Below, piece after piece: positions 54,199 to 63,651 of a DNA stretch of 64,000 nt. The DNA comes from a bacterium HR28 (lineage in GTDB: Bacteria > Chloroflexota > Chloroflexia > Thermomicrobiales > Thermomicrobiaceae): assembly GCA_002898255.1 (NCBI GenBank), contig BEIE01000001.1:1054001-1118000 (forward strand), given 5' to 3'. Under the pieces are notes generated by a model. It was given only the letters and a program-made list of their open reading frames with translations. It was not told the DNA's origin and ran no database searches. Made by a program: the position numbers and the translations under genes. How positions within the stretch are numbered: position 1 is the stretch's first letter; every line of letters begins with the position of its first letter.

Positions 54199-56612
54199 CC
54201 GGCGGTCTCCTTCCCGACTGGAACAGGCGGTGCAGCCCAGACGGGATCAAGTCGTGGTTGCTCCAGCCGCAATTCACGGAGCGTTGGTACAAGATCATTA
54301 CGCACGTACACACGGAACCGGTAGGAGCCGATCGGCGACGGGAGTTCGCGGAAGGCGACAAGTCGGAAGAGCTTGGCTTGTTGATCGGGCTCGCGAGCGC
54401 TTGAGATGCTTCGCCAGATACTCCGGAGCACGTCGCCAAGCGTAAACGGCGGGAGCTCGTCAGTCTGAAGGTTCTGCCGCGCTGGGTTCTTGAGTTCAGG
54501 TGCAATAGCGAAAGCCCGGTATGTCGTCTCTTCCGGATACCACCAGCGCATCGGATAGTCATACGCGGTGTACTGGCTCCGCAGGAGTGCATCAGTCTCC
54601 GGGCGCAAGTACTCGAGCGAGTACAGGACAACCGGTGGTGGATGCTCGGGAAGGTTTGAGAGGGTCGTGCCGAAGTAGCGGCGGTTGGGGAACTCGCGCA
54701 GGTACCAGTTCATCGGCCACTGAGTGCCGGAATCGTACCAGATCTCAAGGTTCATACCTCCAGTGAGCTCGAGCGAAAGTCGCTCTAGGTCGCGGATCAG
54801 CTGGATAACGTGCGGCGCGGTCTGCACGTAGATCAGCATGTCGCGCGGCACATCGCCTTCGCGATAAGTGACCCGCCATCCAGCATGGATCTGAAAGAGG
54901 AGTGCTCCAGTCAGGAAACCAAGCGTCACCGCTCCAGCGTAGCTGCGCCAGCGCCGGTCGATAGCGGTGGCGACGAGGAGGACGAGCGCGCTCAGCATGG
55001 GTACCCACGCCAGGCGCAAGACCAACGTTGTGTCCGCTCGGGTTGTCCGCTGTGGGAGCCCACTCGTTGTGTCGAACGGGCCAGCGGTCACCCAAGCCAT
55101 CGCGAGGAACCACTGGGCGAGTAGGGCGAGGGTCACGGTTCCGAGCGCGAACGCAATACGTCGCTGTGTTGGAGACCAGGTGTGCCAACGGGACTGACTG
55201 CGCTCCAAAAGGCGCCCGGCGAACTGGCCGGCGAGGAGGCACATGGGGACGACGATGTGGATGACCAGCCAGGGCATCTTCTCTCCGGCCCACGAGAGGA
55301 CAGCGAACATGACAGCGCTCCAGTACACCAGGAACGCCTGCGTCCGCCACGGGGGCGAGAGTTCATGGCCTCCGAAGAGCGCGCGGATGCCACTCCAACC
55401 AGTAGCGACGAGTCCCACCAAGAAGCCAGTGACCGCGATCGGCTCGTACTGCGGCAGCATGACAAGGTAGTAGAACCACGGCTGTTCACCACGCTGGACG
55501 CCGTGTTGCCCGAGCCAGTACCCAAGCGCACCGAACGTCCCGCTGGCAAGCCCGCCCATGTTGGTGAACAGGCTCGTGTAAAGCACGACAAAAAGCGCGG
55601 TGCCGACCGCAAGTCCCCATGCCTGTCCCGTGCGATCGGTCAGGGCGTAACCGACCGCTCGGGCGATCGAACCCTCGGGAGCAGCTCGATGCAGCCAAGC
55701 TGACCAGGACTCCCCTGGAGCTTTCCGATGCACAAGCAGCCGCCAACTCCACAGTGCCCACAGTAGGAGAACAGCTAGACCGGCGAGGACGATCGGATGC
55801 GTTACGAGGCGGATCGTGAACGAGATGATTGCGTCGGCCGAGGGATTCTCCCACGGGATGGCAGGAAGTCCGGGAACACCAAGGCGTTCGAATAAGACTA
55901 GAACACCCCCAAACGCAGTAACAGCAAGGCCGCTGGTGGCCAAGAGCACCGGAGCCACTCGCGCAGCGATTGCCAGAGCGAGGAAGGTCACAAGAATGAA
56001 GAGCGAGACAAAGGTTACCTCGTGGGTTGTCAACATAAAGCCGCCTGTGATGAGTGCACCGACAAGCCAGCGGCGGGCGGGTCTTTCGACATAGCGCAGG
56101 ACGCAAATGAAAAGGAGGACCGTCGCTGTGACAGCGAAGATGTCGTGCCGGATGAAGCGACTGAAGTAGAGGATCGAAGGCGAGATCAACAGAAACGCGC
56201 TGGCTGCAAGTGCACCCCAGCGGCCAAGGAGCGACTCACCCCGCAGCAGGGCTGGGGAGAGCACAAGAACGACCCCAAAAAGTGCCGCTGGAACCCGAGA
56301 TGACCAATCACTGCTGCCGAGGAGCAGATAGGCCAGCGCATCGAGATGGAACAGCGAGGGCCCGTGCATCATTGGGTGATGGATATATCCATTCCCCTGC
56401 TCGTAAACCCAGGAAAAGTAGGTGTGGAGTGACTCGTCGTGGTGGAGGGCACGCGAGCCGAGATCCCAAAATCGTGTGAGAATGGCGAGCAGCGTGACGA
56501 TAACGTATGCCAGCTGTTCCACAGTCGGCCGGAGGAGACGACGCACTGGCTGCAGCATCGTCAAGCGATTCGCAACAGTGTTCGTGGTCGGTCCCGGCTC
56601 TGAAAAGCTCAT
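54195..56612 (-). CDS. Agl23/TIGR03663-like membrane glycosyltransferase
   Basis: 805 residues with about 12 membrane helices. After the first helix comes FWDLGSRALHHDESLHTYFS with the H-H-D-E motif, then YIHHPMMHGPSLFHLDA, the hallmark of the TIGR03663 group, named flippase activity-associated Agl23. The C-terminal soluble part carries WYDSGTQWPMNWYLREFP. Such proteins belong to the GT-C superfamily and are tied to archaeal-type glycosylation. First gene of a five-gene leftward operon, divergent from ppsR-like. Confidence 0.82.
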   Translation of the reverse strand: MSFSEPGPTTNTVANRLTMLQPVRRLLRPTVEQLAYVIVTLLAILTRFWDLGSRALHHDESLHTYFSWVYEQGNGYIHHPMMHGPSLFHLDALAYLLLGSSDWSSRVPAALFGVVLVLSPALLRGESLLGRWGALAASAFLLISPSILYFSRFIRHDIFAVTATVLLFICVLRYVERPARRWLVGALITGGFMLTTHEVTFVSLFILVTFLALAIAARVAPVLLATSGLAVTAFGGVLVLFERLGVPGLPAIPWENPSADAIISFTIRLVTHPIVLAGLAVLLLWALWSWRLLVHRKAPGESWSAWLHRAAPEGSIARAVGYALTDRTGQAWGLAVGTALFVVLYTSLFTNMGGLASGTFGALGYWLGQHGVQRGEQPWFYYLVMLPQYEPIAVTGFLVGLVATGWSGIRALFGGHELSPPWRTQAFLVYWSAVMFAVLSWAGEKMPWLVIHIVVPMCLLAGQFAGRLLERSQSRWHTWSPTQRRIAFALGTVTLALLAQWFLAMAWVTAGPFDTTSGLPQRTTRADTTLVLRLAWVPMLSALVLLVATAIDRRWRSYAGAVTLGFLTGALLFQIHAGWRVTYREGDVPRDMLIYVQTAPHVIQLIRDLERLSLELTGGMNLEIWYDSGTQWPMNWYLREFPNRRYFGTTLSNLPEHPPPVVLYSLEYLRPETDALLRSQYTAYDYPMRWWYPEETTYRAFAIAPELKNPARQNLQTDELPPFTLGDVLRSIWRSISSAREPDQQAKLFRLVAFRELPSPIGSYRFRVYVRNDLVPTLRELRLEQPRLDPVWAAPPVPVGKETAG

Positions 56613-56717
56613 CAGGCGTGTCCCCGCGAACGGCGAGCGGAATCAGCTGTCGCGGGGGATTCTACCAGTCGGGTATGCTCGGGTAGGGAGCAAGAGAGGC
56701 GCTCAAAGGGTAGCGAG

Positions 56718-57602
56718 ATGGTTGAATCGTCCCGACCGCGGTGCACGGTCTTTCTTGTCTCTGATGGTGTGGGGACAACGGCGCAGGCCGTCCTGGACGC
56801 GGCGATGGCGCAGTTTCCTCACGTCGAGTTCGAGGTGCGTCGCTTCCCGGGCGTCCGGAGTGTGGAGCAGATCAGAGAGATTGTTGAAGAAGCCGAGCGA
56901 TCGAACGGCATCATTGTCCACACGGTGGTGATTGTCGAGATTCGTCGCCTACTCGTGCGCGAGTGTCATGCTCGGCTGATCGATCACGTTGATCTCTTGG
57001 GGCCGCTGCTTGGGCAGATCTCGCAGAAGGTTGGTGTTGAGCCACTCCTAAGACCTGGAGCGGCGCGCGGCGTCGGGCCTGAGTACTTCCAGCGTATCGA
57101 GGCAATCCAGTACACGGTCCGCCACGACGATGGGCAAGGTCTAGAGACACTCGGTGAGGCTGACATTGTGTTGGTCGGTGTCTCCCGGACGTCCAAGACG
57201 CCGCTCTCCGTCTACCTCTCAATGTCAGGCTGGAAAGTCGCCAACGTGCCTATCATTCTGAACGTCCCACCGCCGCCGCAGCTGCGGCAGATCGACCAGC
57301 GCAAGATTGTTGGGTTGACGATTGACAAGGATGAGCTCGTCCGGATTCGTCAACATCGCCTGCAGGCGCTCGGTGGCACCCTACCAGGAGAATATGCCGA
57401 TCCAGAGAAAGTCGCGGAAGAGCTGATTTATTTCCGGCGCGTCGCTCGGAGTGGCTATCCCTGGCCCCTGGTCAACATCACTGGGAAGTCGATCGAGGAG
57501 ATCGCAAAGGAGGTTGTCTCCATCATCCAGCGCCAGCGCCTGCGGGGGCTGGTTGCTCCGGGGGACGGCGAGGCTGAAGAAGGTGAGAGGCAAGGAGAGT
57601 GA
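56718..57602 (+). CDS. PEP synthase / pyruvate phosphate dikinase regulatory protein (DUF299)
   Basis: 294 residues. FLVSDGVGTTAQAVLDAA at the N-terminus and the phosphate loop GVSRTSKTPLSVYLSMSG near 155 are diagnostic of the bifunctional kinase/pyrophosphorylase that switches PEP synthase or PPDK off and on by ADP-dependent phosphorylation. IEAIQYTVRHDDGQ is also conserved. The target enzyme is not in the window. It is followed by sppA after nine bases. Confidence 0.92.
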   Translation: MVESSRPRCTVFLVSDGVGTTAQAVLDAAMAQFPHVEFEVRRFPGVRSVEQIREIVEEAERSNGIIVHTVVIVEIRRLLVRECHARLIDHVDLLGPLLGQISQKVGVEPLLRPGAARGVGPEYFQRIEAIQYTVRHDDGQGLETLGEADIVLVGVSRTSKTPLSVYLSMSGWKVANVPIILNVPPPPQLRQIDQRKIVGLTIDKDELVRIRQHRLQALGGTLPGEYADPEKVAEELIYFRRVARSGYPWPLVNITGKSIEEIAKEVVSIIQRQRLRGLVAPGDGEAEEGERQGE

Positions 57603-57611
57603 GGCGCTGCA

Positions 57612-58568
57612 ATGAACGGTCGGAAGCGGCGCACATGGTGGTTGGTTGGCCTGGCGCTTGCCTTGGTACTGAGCTGCGGAATAACGACGGTTGGTTTTGT
57701 CTGGCTCATTTCAGGCGGAATGGATCGATGGCTGGAAGAGCCTCACGTAGCGGAAATACGGGTGCGAGGGCCGATCACTCTGCGAGGGAGTGCAGGACTG
57801 TTGACTGGTGAGACGGCGAGCGCGGAGCGGATTGTCGATCAGCTGGAGCGAGTTCGCAAGAATCCAAATGTGAAGGTCGTTTTGCTCCGAGTCGATAGCC
57901 CAGGTGGTGGCATTAACGCGTCACGCGAAATCTGGGCCGCTGTGAAGAGGGTACAAGAGTCAGGTAAGCCGGTCGTCGCCTTCTTTGAGGACACCGCAGC
58001 ATCTGGGGGCTATTACATTAGCGCGCCGGCTGATCGGATTGTTGCGATGCCGGACACCATTACCGGGAGCATTGGAGTGATCGCGGTAATCCCCGATCTC
58101 TCCGGGTTGTACGAGAAGCTCGGTATCCGGATGCAGGTGGTGAAAAGCGGGGAGTTTAAGGATATGCTGTCTAGCGACCGACCTCTGACAGCCGAGGAAC
58201 GGGCGCTGCTGGAGCAGTTGATTCGCGAAGCCTACGACGAGTTCGTCCGTGTTGTCGCGGAGGGACGGCGGATGCCCGAGGAGCGGGTACGTCAGCTTGC
58301 CGACGGACGAATCTATACAGGACGGCAGGCGAAAGAGCTGGGCCTGGTCGACGAGCTCGGTGGCTACCGTGAGGCGTTGGCGCTGGCTGGTCAGCTTGGT
58401 GGTCTGGGACCGGAGCCGCGCGTGCGCATCTATGCTCCAGAACCGAGCTTCTGGGAGGCGCTGGCTGGTGCTTCCCTCGAACTGCTCTTCGGCGAACGAT
58501 CGATCGGGCCAGCGGTGACGCTGCCGGCTGGCCCGATCGAACTCCGGTACGAACTGGCAGTGTGGTAG
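57612..58568 (+). CDS. sppA: Signal peptide peptidase SppA (S49 protease)
   Basis: 318 residues, short SppA form with one N-terminal membrane helix (about 10-33). Catalytic Ser in DTAASGGYYIS and Lys in KSGEFKDMLSS form the dyad; LLRVDSPGGG and the late RIYTGRQAKELGLVDELGG are family marks. It degrades leftover signal peptides in the membrane. In an operon with the regulatory protein before it. Confidence 0.93.
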   Translation: MNGRKRRTWWLVGLALALVLSCGITTVGFVWLISGGMDRWLEEPHVAEIRVRGPITLRGSAGLLTGETASAERIVDQLERVRKNPNVKVVLLRVDSPGGGINASREIWAAVKRVQESGKPVVAFFEDTAASGGYYISAPADRIVAMPDTITGSIGVIAVIPDLSGLYEKLGIRMQVVKSGEFKDMLSSDRPLTAEERALLEQLIREAYDEFVRVVAEGRRMPEERVRQLADGRIYTGRQAKELGLVDELGGYREALALAGQLGGLGPEPRVRIYAPEPSFWEALAGASLELLFGERSIGPAVTLPAGPIELRYELAVW

Positions 58569-58573
58569 CGGGG

Positions 58574-59371
58574 TCAGTCATCGGCACTCGGTTGGACGGC
58601 CGTCGTGATTCGCGCACGCCGGTCTTCGAGGAACGGCGTGATAAGGTCGATCGGAACCGGGAAGATGATGGTGCTGTTCCGCTCGGTGGCGATTTCGGTC
58701 AGCGTCTGAAGGAAGCGCAGCTGGAGCGCTCCCGGTACACTGAGCAACGTGCGGGCCGCCTCGGCCAACTGACTCGCTGCTGCAAGTTCACCTTCGGCAT
58801 GGATGATCTTGGCGCGCTTCTCGCGCTCGGCCTCGGCCTGCCGCGCCATGGCACGTTGCATCATTTCAGGTAGTTCAACGTCCTTGATCTCAACGATGCT
58901 GACCTTAATACCCCAGGGCTCCGTTTGCTCGTCGATGATCTCCTGGAGCTTCTGATTGATCTTCTCCCGCTCGGCGAGGAGCTCGTCAAGTTCGACCTGT
59001 CCGAGCACGCTCCGCAGCGTCGTCTGTGAGATCTGTGATGTGGCTCGGATATAGTCTGCGACGTTTACCACTGCGGCATTGGGATCGACGACGCGGAAGT
59101 AAGCGACGGCATTGACCCGCACGGTGACGTTGTCGCGGGTGATGACTTCCTGCACAGGGATGTCCATCGTCACAACGCGGAGATCGACCTTCACCATTCG
59201 CTCGATGATCGGGATGAGGAGGATTAAGCCGGGGCCGCGTGGGCCGACCAAACGACCGAGCCGAAAGACGACGCCTCGCTCATATTCCTGCACGACTTTG
59301 ATCATCGAACTAAGCAACATGAGGACAACAAGGACAACGACTGCACCAGTGATCAACGACGTGAGTCCCAT
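58574..59371 (-). CDS. Slipin / stomatin-like SPFH protein
   Basis: 265 residues from ATG 59371 behind AAAGGAG. A single N-terminal membrane segment ([17 protein letters not shown]) is followed by the SPFH/band-7 domain ([20 protein letters not shown] ... [15 protein letters not shown]) and a coiled tail rich in [11 protein letters not shown]. Slipins form membrane microdomain scaffolds and are classically paired with NfeD proteases, as here: nfeD ends 19 bases upstream on the same strand. Confidence 0.93.
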   Translation of the reverse strand: MGLTSLITGAVVVLVVLMLLSSMIKVVQEYERGVVFRLGRLVGPRGPGLILLIPIIERMVKVDLRVVTMDIPVQEVITRDNVTVRVNAVAYFRVVDPNAAVVNVADYIRATSQISQTTLRSVLGQVELDELLAEREKINQKLQEIIDEQTEPWGIKVSIVEIKDVELPEMMQRAMARQAEAEREKRAKIIHAEGELAAASQLAEAARTLLSVPGALQLRFLQTLTEIATERNSTIIFPVPIDLITPFLEDRRARITTAVQPSADD

Positions 59372-59390
59372 CGTATGGCTCCTTTCCCTT

Positions 59391-60791
59391 CTAACCTCGC
59401 CGGAAGAGCACTTCCAGTGGGCGCCAGCGGCGCGTCGCGGGAGCAGTGAGCGGCGCCGACTCGGCAACTTCTTCGGTGAACGGTTCAACGAGCAAGACAA
59501 GTCCCTCCATCCCGACGATGCGTACGGGCTGTCCTGCCGGAATCGGTCCCGAGAGACTTCGGGCCCGCCACAGTTCACCTTCCACAAAGACTAGGCCCTC
59601 CGGCTCAAGCGCGCGGCGGACTACCGCGCGTGCTCCGATTAGTGCTTCGCGGCCGGTAGCAGGGCGGCGGGCATGAGCGCGGGCCACTAGGTAGACGAGC
59701 AGCAAGAACACCGCGGCCACTGTACCAGTGACGGCGATGATGACCGAGCGTGAGAGCTGGAAGGCGGGATTCGCTGGCGACTGGAGGAGCAAGAGCGAGC
59801 CGAGTGCGAACGAAATGATGCCGCCAAGTGTGAGGACGCCATGGGTCGGCACGTAGAGGTCGATAAGGAAGAGTAGGAAAGCGAAGCCCATTAGGAGCAC
59901 CCCGGCCCAGTTCACGTCAAGCGTTCCCAATGCATAGAGCCCAAGTAAGAGCAGAATGCCACCGAGGACGCCAGGCAAGATGGCACCGGGATTCGCCAGT
60001 TCGAAGAACAGGCCGAGCATCCCGAGACTGAGCAGGATATAAGCGATGTTCGGGTCACTGAGGATTTGGAAGAACCGTTCGAGCACGGTCATGTTGATCG
60101 GAACAACCTCAGCGTTCTTGGTTCGCAGGGTCACCTCGCCGGCGGTCGTGGTTACCGTACGTCCGTCGACGGCCTCGAGCAAGGCGTCAAGGGAGGGTGC
60201 AACGAGGTCGACGACATTCAGCGCGGCTGCTTGTTCCGCGGTGATGTTGACTGCCTCGCGAACAGCCTGCTCAGCCCAGTCCGCGTTTCGTCCGCGTCGC
60301 TCGGCGAGGCTGCGGATTTTGGCCACGGCATCGTTGACTACTTTGCGCTGCATCGTTTCGTCGGGTGTGGTGGTTTCTCCGTCCTGGCCGATAAGGACGG
60401 GACTCGCCGAGCCGATGTTTGTCGCCGGTGCCATTGCCGCAATATGTGCCGCGTAGGTGATAAAGACGCCCGCTGAGGCGGCTCGTGCTCCTTCCGGGGC
60501 GACATAGACGACCACCGGTACAGGGCTCTGCAAGATGTCCTGCACAATGTCGTCCATCGCCGAGCTCAGCCCTCCTGGGGTGTTCAGCCGAATGACAACC
60601 GCCTCGGCCCCAAGATCAGTAGCCTGCTTGAGCGAGCGATCGACGTAGTCGGCAATGACAGGTGTAATCGGCCCGTCGACCTCAACGAGGTAGACTCGTT
60701 CCCCAACTGCTGCACCGCTGGGGACGAGTAAGAAGAGTCCCAGGATCCAAGCGAGAAGGGAGAGCAGCCGGGTTCTCAGAAAGTACTTCAT
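59391..60791 (-). CDS. NfeD-family membrane serine protease (slipin partner)
   Basis: 466 residues: signal helix, ClpP-class protease domain with nucleophile region [19 protein letters not shown] and the Lys in [11 protein letters not shown], four to five membrane helices ([15 protein letters not shown] ...), then a cytoplasmic OB-fold NfeD domain ([20 protein letters not shown]). The long 1510-N type cleaves stomatin-like proteins. It forms an operon with the slipin downstream. Confidence 0.92.
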   Translation of the reverse strand: MKYFLRTRLLSLLAWILGLFLLVPSGAAVGERVYLVEVDGPITPVIADYVDRSLKQATDLGAEAVVIRLNTPGGLSSAMDDIVQDILQSPVPVVVYVAPEGARAASAGVFITYAAHIAAMAPATNIGSASPVLIGQDGETTTPDETMQRKVVNDAVAKIRSLAERRGRNADWAEQAVREAVNITAEQAAALNVVDLVAPSLDALLEAVDGRTVTTTAGEVTLRTKNAEVVPINMTVLERFFQILSDPNIAYILLSLGMLGLFFELANPGAILPGVLGGILLLLGLYALGTLDVNWAGVLLMGFAFLLFLIDLYVPTHGVLTLGGIISFALGSLLLLQSPANPAFQLSRSVIIAVTGTVAAVFLLLVYLVARAHARRPATGREALIGARAVVRRALEPEGLVFVEGELWRARSLSGPIPAGQPVRIVGMEGLVLLVEPFTEEVAESAPLTAPATRRWRPLEVLFRRG

Positions 60792-60867
60792 GATGCGTCC
60801 GCTCCCTCGACAGCACAGCGTCCGCTGTGGGTTCCGACACGATCAGTATAAACGACCGTAGAGAGAC

Positions 60868-63420
60868 TCAGATGACAATGGAGACACGGGAGCCAGCGGG
60901 CGTCTTGTACACCTCGATCCGCTGAGGAAATTGCTCTTTCAGCTCCTCGATGTGCGTGATGACAAGGATCAATGCGAAGCGGTCCTGTACTGCTTGGAGC
61001 GCCTGAACCAGTCCTTCGCGCCCTTTCGCGTCCTGCGTGCCGAAGCCTTCGTCGATCACGAGCGTCTCCAGACGCCGACCCGCGCGTTGTGCTAGGAGCA
61101 GGCTCAAGGCAACACGCAGAGCAAAGTTGATCCGAAAGGCCTCGCCACCACTATAGAGTTCGTACGGCCGCTGTCCGAACTCGTCGCTGATCAGGATATC
61201 AAGTGTTTCAATTGCTCCGTCACCGCTCGCCCGATCGCGCTGCGTTGCGAAGTCGACCCGCAAGGTGTTCCCGGGTAGGCGGTCGAGGATCTCGTTGGTT
61301 ACGTCGGCAAGTTCGGGGAGCACGTTCTCAAGGATAAGCGTCTGGATACCATGCTTCCCGAAGGCATGCTCGAGTTCCTCGAGAACAGCGTGCTCCCTGG
61401 CCAGGCGCTCGAGTTCGGCTTCGATCTCGCGAGCGGCCGCTGCGGCGTTTTCAGCATCTTCCAACCGCTGGCGTGCTGCCCCTCGTTCTGCTTGGGCTTG
61501 GTGGAGTTCTGCCTCGGCCATCGCCACTGCCTCTTGTGCCGCTGCTACGGCTTGCTCTGCCTCCACCAGCTCAGCTTCTGGGTTGGGCAGCTGGGCGAGT
61601 TCGTTCTGGAGTTCGGCGAGCTGCTGCTCAATCGTTGCGCGTTGCGCCGCAAGCTGGCTCAGTTGCTGGGTTCCAAACTGAATCGTGAGCCGGGCCTGTT
61701 CGAGCATTCGGAGTTCCTCCTGGACCGGCTCGAGTTCGCGGGCGCGGCGCTGGAGTTCGGCGTGACGATTGGCATCGTACGGCAGTTCCGCAAGCTGGCG
61801 TTCTAACTCCGCGAGTCGGGCGGCTAGTACACCAATCTGCACGTCATGCTGTTGTGCCCAGAGAAGTTCCTCATGCTGTCGTTCGAGCCGGGCAAGTTCC
61901 TGTTGTACGACCTCGAGCCGCTCGAGGCGGGCAGTGACGCGACCAATTTCCGCTTGAAGATCGGCCTCGCGTTGCAGAGCATTCGCAAGTTCCTGCTGGC
62001 GCCGTTGCAGTTCTTTCACCTGAGCATTGAGGCGATTGACCTCCTCGCCCAAGGAGTCAAATTCCTTGCGAACCGCTTGACCCTTTGTGAAGAGTTCTGC
62101 CCGTTGTCGTGCCCGATCCTCTTCAGAGAGCGGGCGGAGGCAGACAGGACATACGGCACCAATCTCGTCCAAGCGTGCCAGCTGTGCAGCCAGATCTTCC
62201 AGCTCTTTCCGAAGTTGCTTGCCGAGCGTCACAAGTTCGGTCTGCTGTGTGCGCAGATCTGAGAGCCGATCGCAAAGTGCCTGGTATTCCTGACGGAGTG
62301 CCGCGAGCCGCTCGAGTTCTCTGGAAAGGCGGGCACGCTCCGCTTCGAGTGCTGGCTGTTGGCGAAGTTCCTGTTCTCGCTGGCGCCGCTGCGTTTCGAC
62401 GGCATGCAGTTGAGCGACGAGTTCGCGACGGCGAGCTTCGAGCTCACGTTCAGTCCGGCGAATCTCGTCGCCAAGTTGCTCGCGAGTGACGGCAACGCGC
62501 GCGATCTCGTCGAGTTCTCGTCGAATTCGCTCGAGTTCACCCGCGCGCTGGCGGATGTCCGCCTCGTGCCTGAGAAACTGCTGGTACCGTTCGAGATCCT
62601 GTGCGAGGCGACCTTCTTCTTCGCGCAGGCGCTCGAGTTGGTTGGTAAGTTCGCTCTGCTGCCGCTGGCGCTCTCGATACCGTGTCACCTCGAGCTTGAG
62701 CCGCTGCAGGCGCTCTTGCCGAGCGGCGAGATGCTCGCGGTGGTGCGTCAGCCGCTCTTGGCGGACGCGGATTACTTCATCCAGTTCCCGCACTTGAGCC
62801 TGGAGAACCGGGACCATTGCTGCCCGAGTACGGAGGAGTTCGAGTTCCTGCTCGCGACGGATCCGCTCCTCGCGGAGTCGTTTCCCTTCGTCTCGGGCGA
62901 GTTCGCGATAGCGCTCGTAGCGGTCAAGTTCCAGGAGTTCGGCGAGAATCCGTTTCCGCTCGGCGGGCGTTTTGCGAGTAAACTCGTCTGCCTTGCCTTG
63001 CAAAAGGAAGACCGAGTTGACGAACGTGGTGTAGCTGATCCCAAGCAGGCGGTCGATCTCTCGCTGTACGGCCTGTTTCCCACCGGACGCCAGTGGGTAC
63101 CAGCCGTCATCACGACGAACATGCAGTTCGAGGAGCGACCGTGTCCGGCCAGCTGCGGTGTAGCCGCGGACGACACGATACTCCGTTCCGTCCAAAACGA
63201 AGCTGAACTCCACACGAGTCTCGAGTTCACCGAGACTGACAAGGTGTGTGTTGCCAGCTCTGGCCTGCTCCCAGAGAGCCCAGGTGATGGCATCCAGGAG
63301 TGCAGATTTGCCAGCCCCGTTCTCACCACAGAGGCAGGCGAGACGAAGCCCCGTGAAGTCAACCTCGACGGGGTCGCGGTAACACAGGAACTGCCGAAGC
63401 TCCAGGCGTGTCGGGATCAT
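60868..63420 (-). CDS. sbcC: SbcC/Rad50-type SMC ATPase of DNA double-strand break repair
   Basis: 850 residues. Walker A GENGAGKSALLDAITWALW near residue 33, two long coiled coils with a zinc hook Cys424-Cys427 in CPVCLRPL, the ABC signature ELYSGGEAFRINFALR and Walker B LETLVIDEGFGTQD. It works with the SbcD/Mre11 nuclease on broken DNA ends and hairpins. sbcD is not adjacent: the next gene upstream is rpoD on the other strand. A perfect palindrome sits 29 bases before the start. Confidence 0.94.
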   Translation of the reverse strand: MIPTRLELRQFLCYRDPVEVDFTGLRLACLCGENGAGKSALLDAITWALWEQARAGNTHLVSLGELETRVEFSFVLDGTEYRVVRGYTAAGRTRSLLELHVRRDDGWYPLASGGKQAVQREIDRLLGISYTTFVNSVFLLQGKADEFTRKTPAERKRILAELLELDRYERYRELARDEGKRLREERIRREQELELLRTRAAMVPVLQAQVRELDEVIRVRQERLTHHREHLAARQERLQRLKLEVTRYRERQRQQSELTNQLERLREEEGRLAQDLERYQQFLRHEADIRQRAGELERIRRELDEIARVAVTREQLGDEIRRTERELEARRRELVAQLHAVETQRRQREQELRQQPALEAERARLSRELERLAALRQEYQALCDRLSDLRTQQTELVTLGKQLRKELEDLAAQLARLDEIGAVCPVCLRPLSEEDRARQRAELFTKGQAVRKEFDSLGEEVNRLNAQVKELQRRQQELANALQREADLQAEIGRVTARLERLEVVQQELARLERQHEELLWAQQHDVQIGVLAARLAELERQLAELPYDANRHAELQRRARELEPVQEELRMLEQARLTIQFGTQQLSQLAAQRATIEQQLAELQNELAQLPNPEAELVEAEQAVAAAQEAVAMAEAELHQAQAERGAARQRLEDAENAAAAAREIEAELERLAREHAVLEELEHAFGKHGIQTLILENVLPELADVTNEILDRLPGNTLRVDFATQRDRASGDGAIETLDILISDEFGQRPYELYSGGEAFRINFALRVALSLLLAQRAGRRLETLVIDEGFGTQDAKGREGLVQALQAVQDRFALILVITHIEELKEQFPQRIEVYKTPAGSRVSIVI

Positions 63421-63448
63421 GGAGGGCCTTTCGTTCGTCCTACCCCGC

Positions 63449-63464
63449 TGTGAGTATACTCACA
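63449..63464. promoter_or_regulatory. Perfect TGTGA-N6-TCACA palindrome (CRP/FNR-type site) before sbcC
   Basis: The 16-base TGTGAGTATACTCACA is fully symmetric and fits the CRP half-site consensus. Its centre contains TATACT on both strands, so it could overlap the -10 of sbcC (29 bases away) and act as a repressor operator. It lies 188 bases before rpoD. No regulator gene is in the window. Confidence 0.5.
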
Positions 63465-63651
63465 CCGTACGAAGTGACCGCTCAGCCCCGACGTCAAAGT
63501 CGCGTCGCCTGGGCGGACCAGCGGTTGACGCGACATTGATGCGGGTGATTGCCGAAATTCCCCTCCCCCGAGCCCGACGGGTTTGCACCGTTGCCCAGCT
63601 GGTCGTGGGGCGACGGGGCGAGGGGCACGGGGATGGTGAGTGGAGGGGGCT

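Noticed and set aside
62359-63453. A 364-codon plus-strand frame opposite sbcC
   Set aside because: Antisense shadow of the coiled-coil coding sequence; the sbcC frame holds Walker A, hook and signature motifs.
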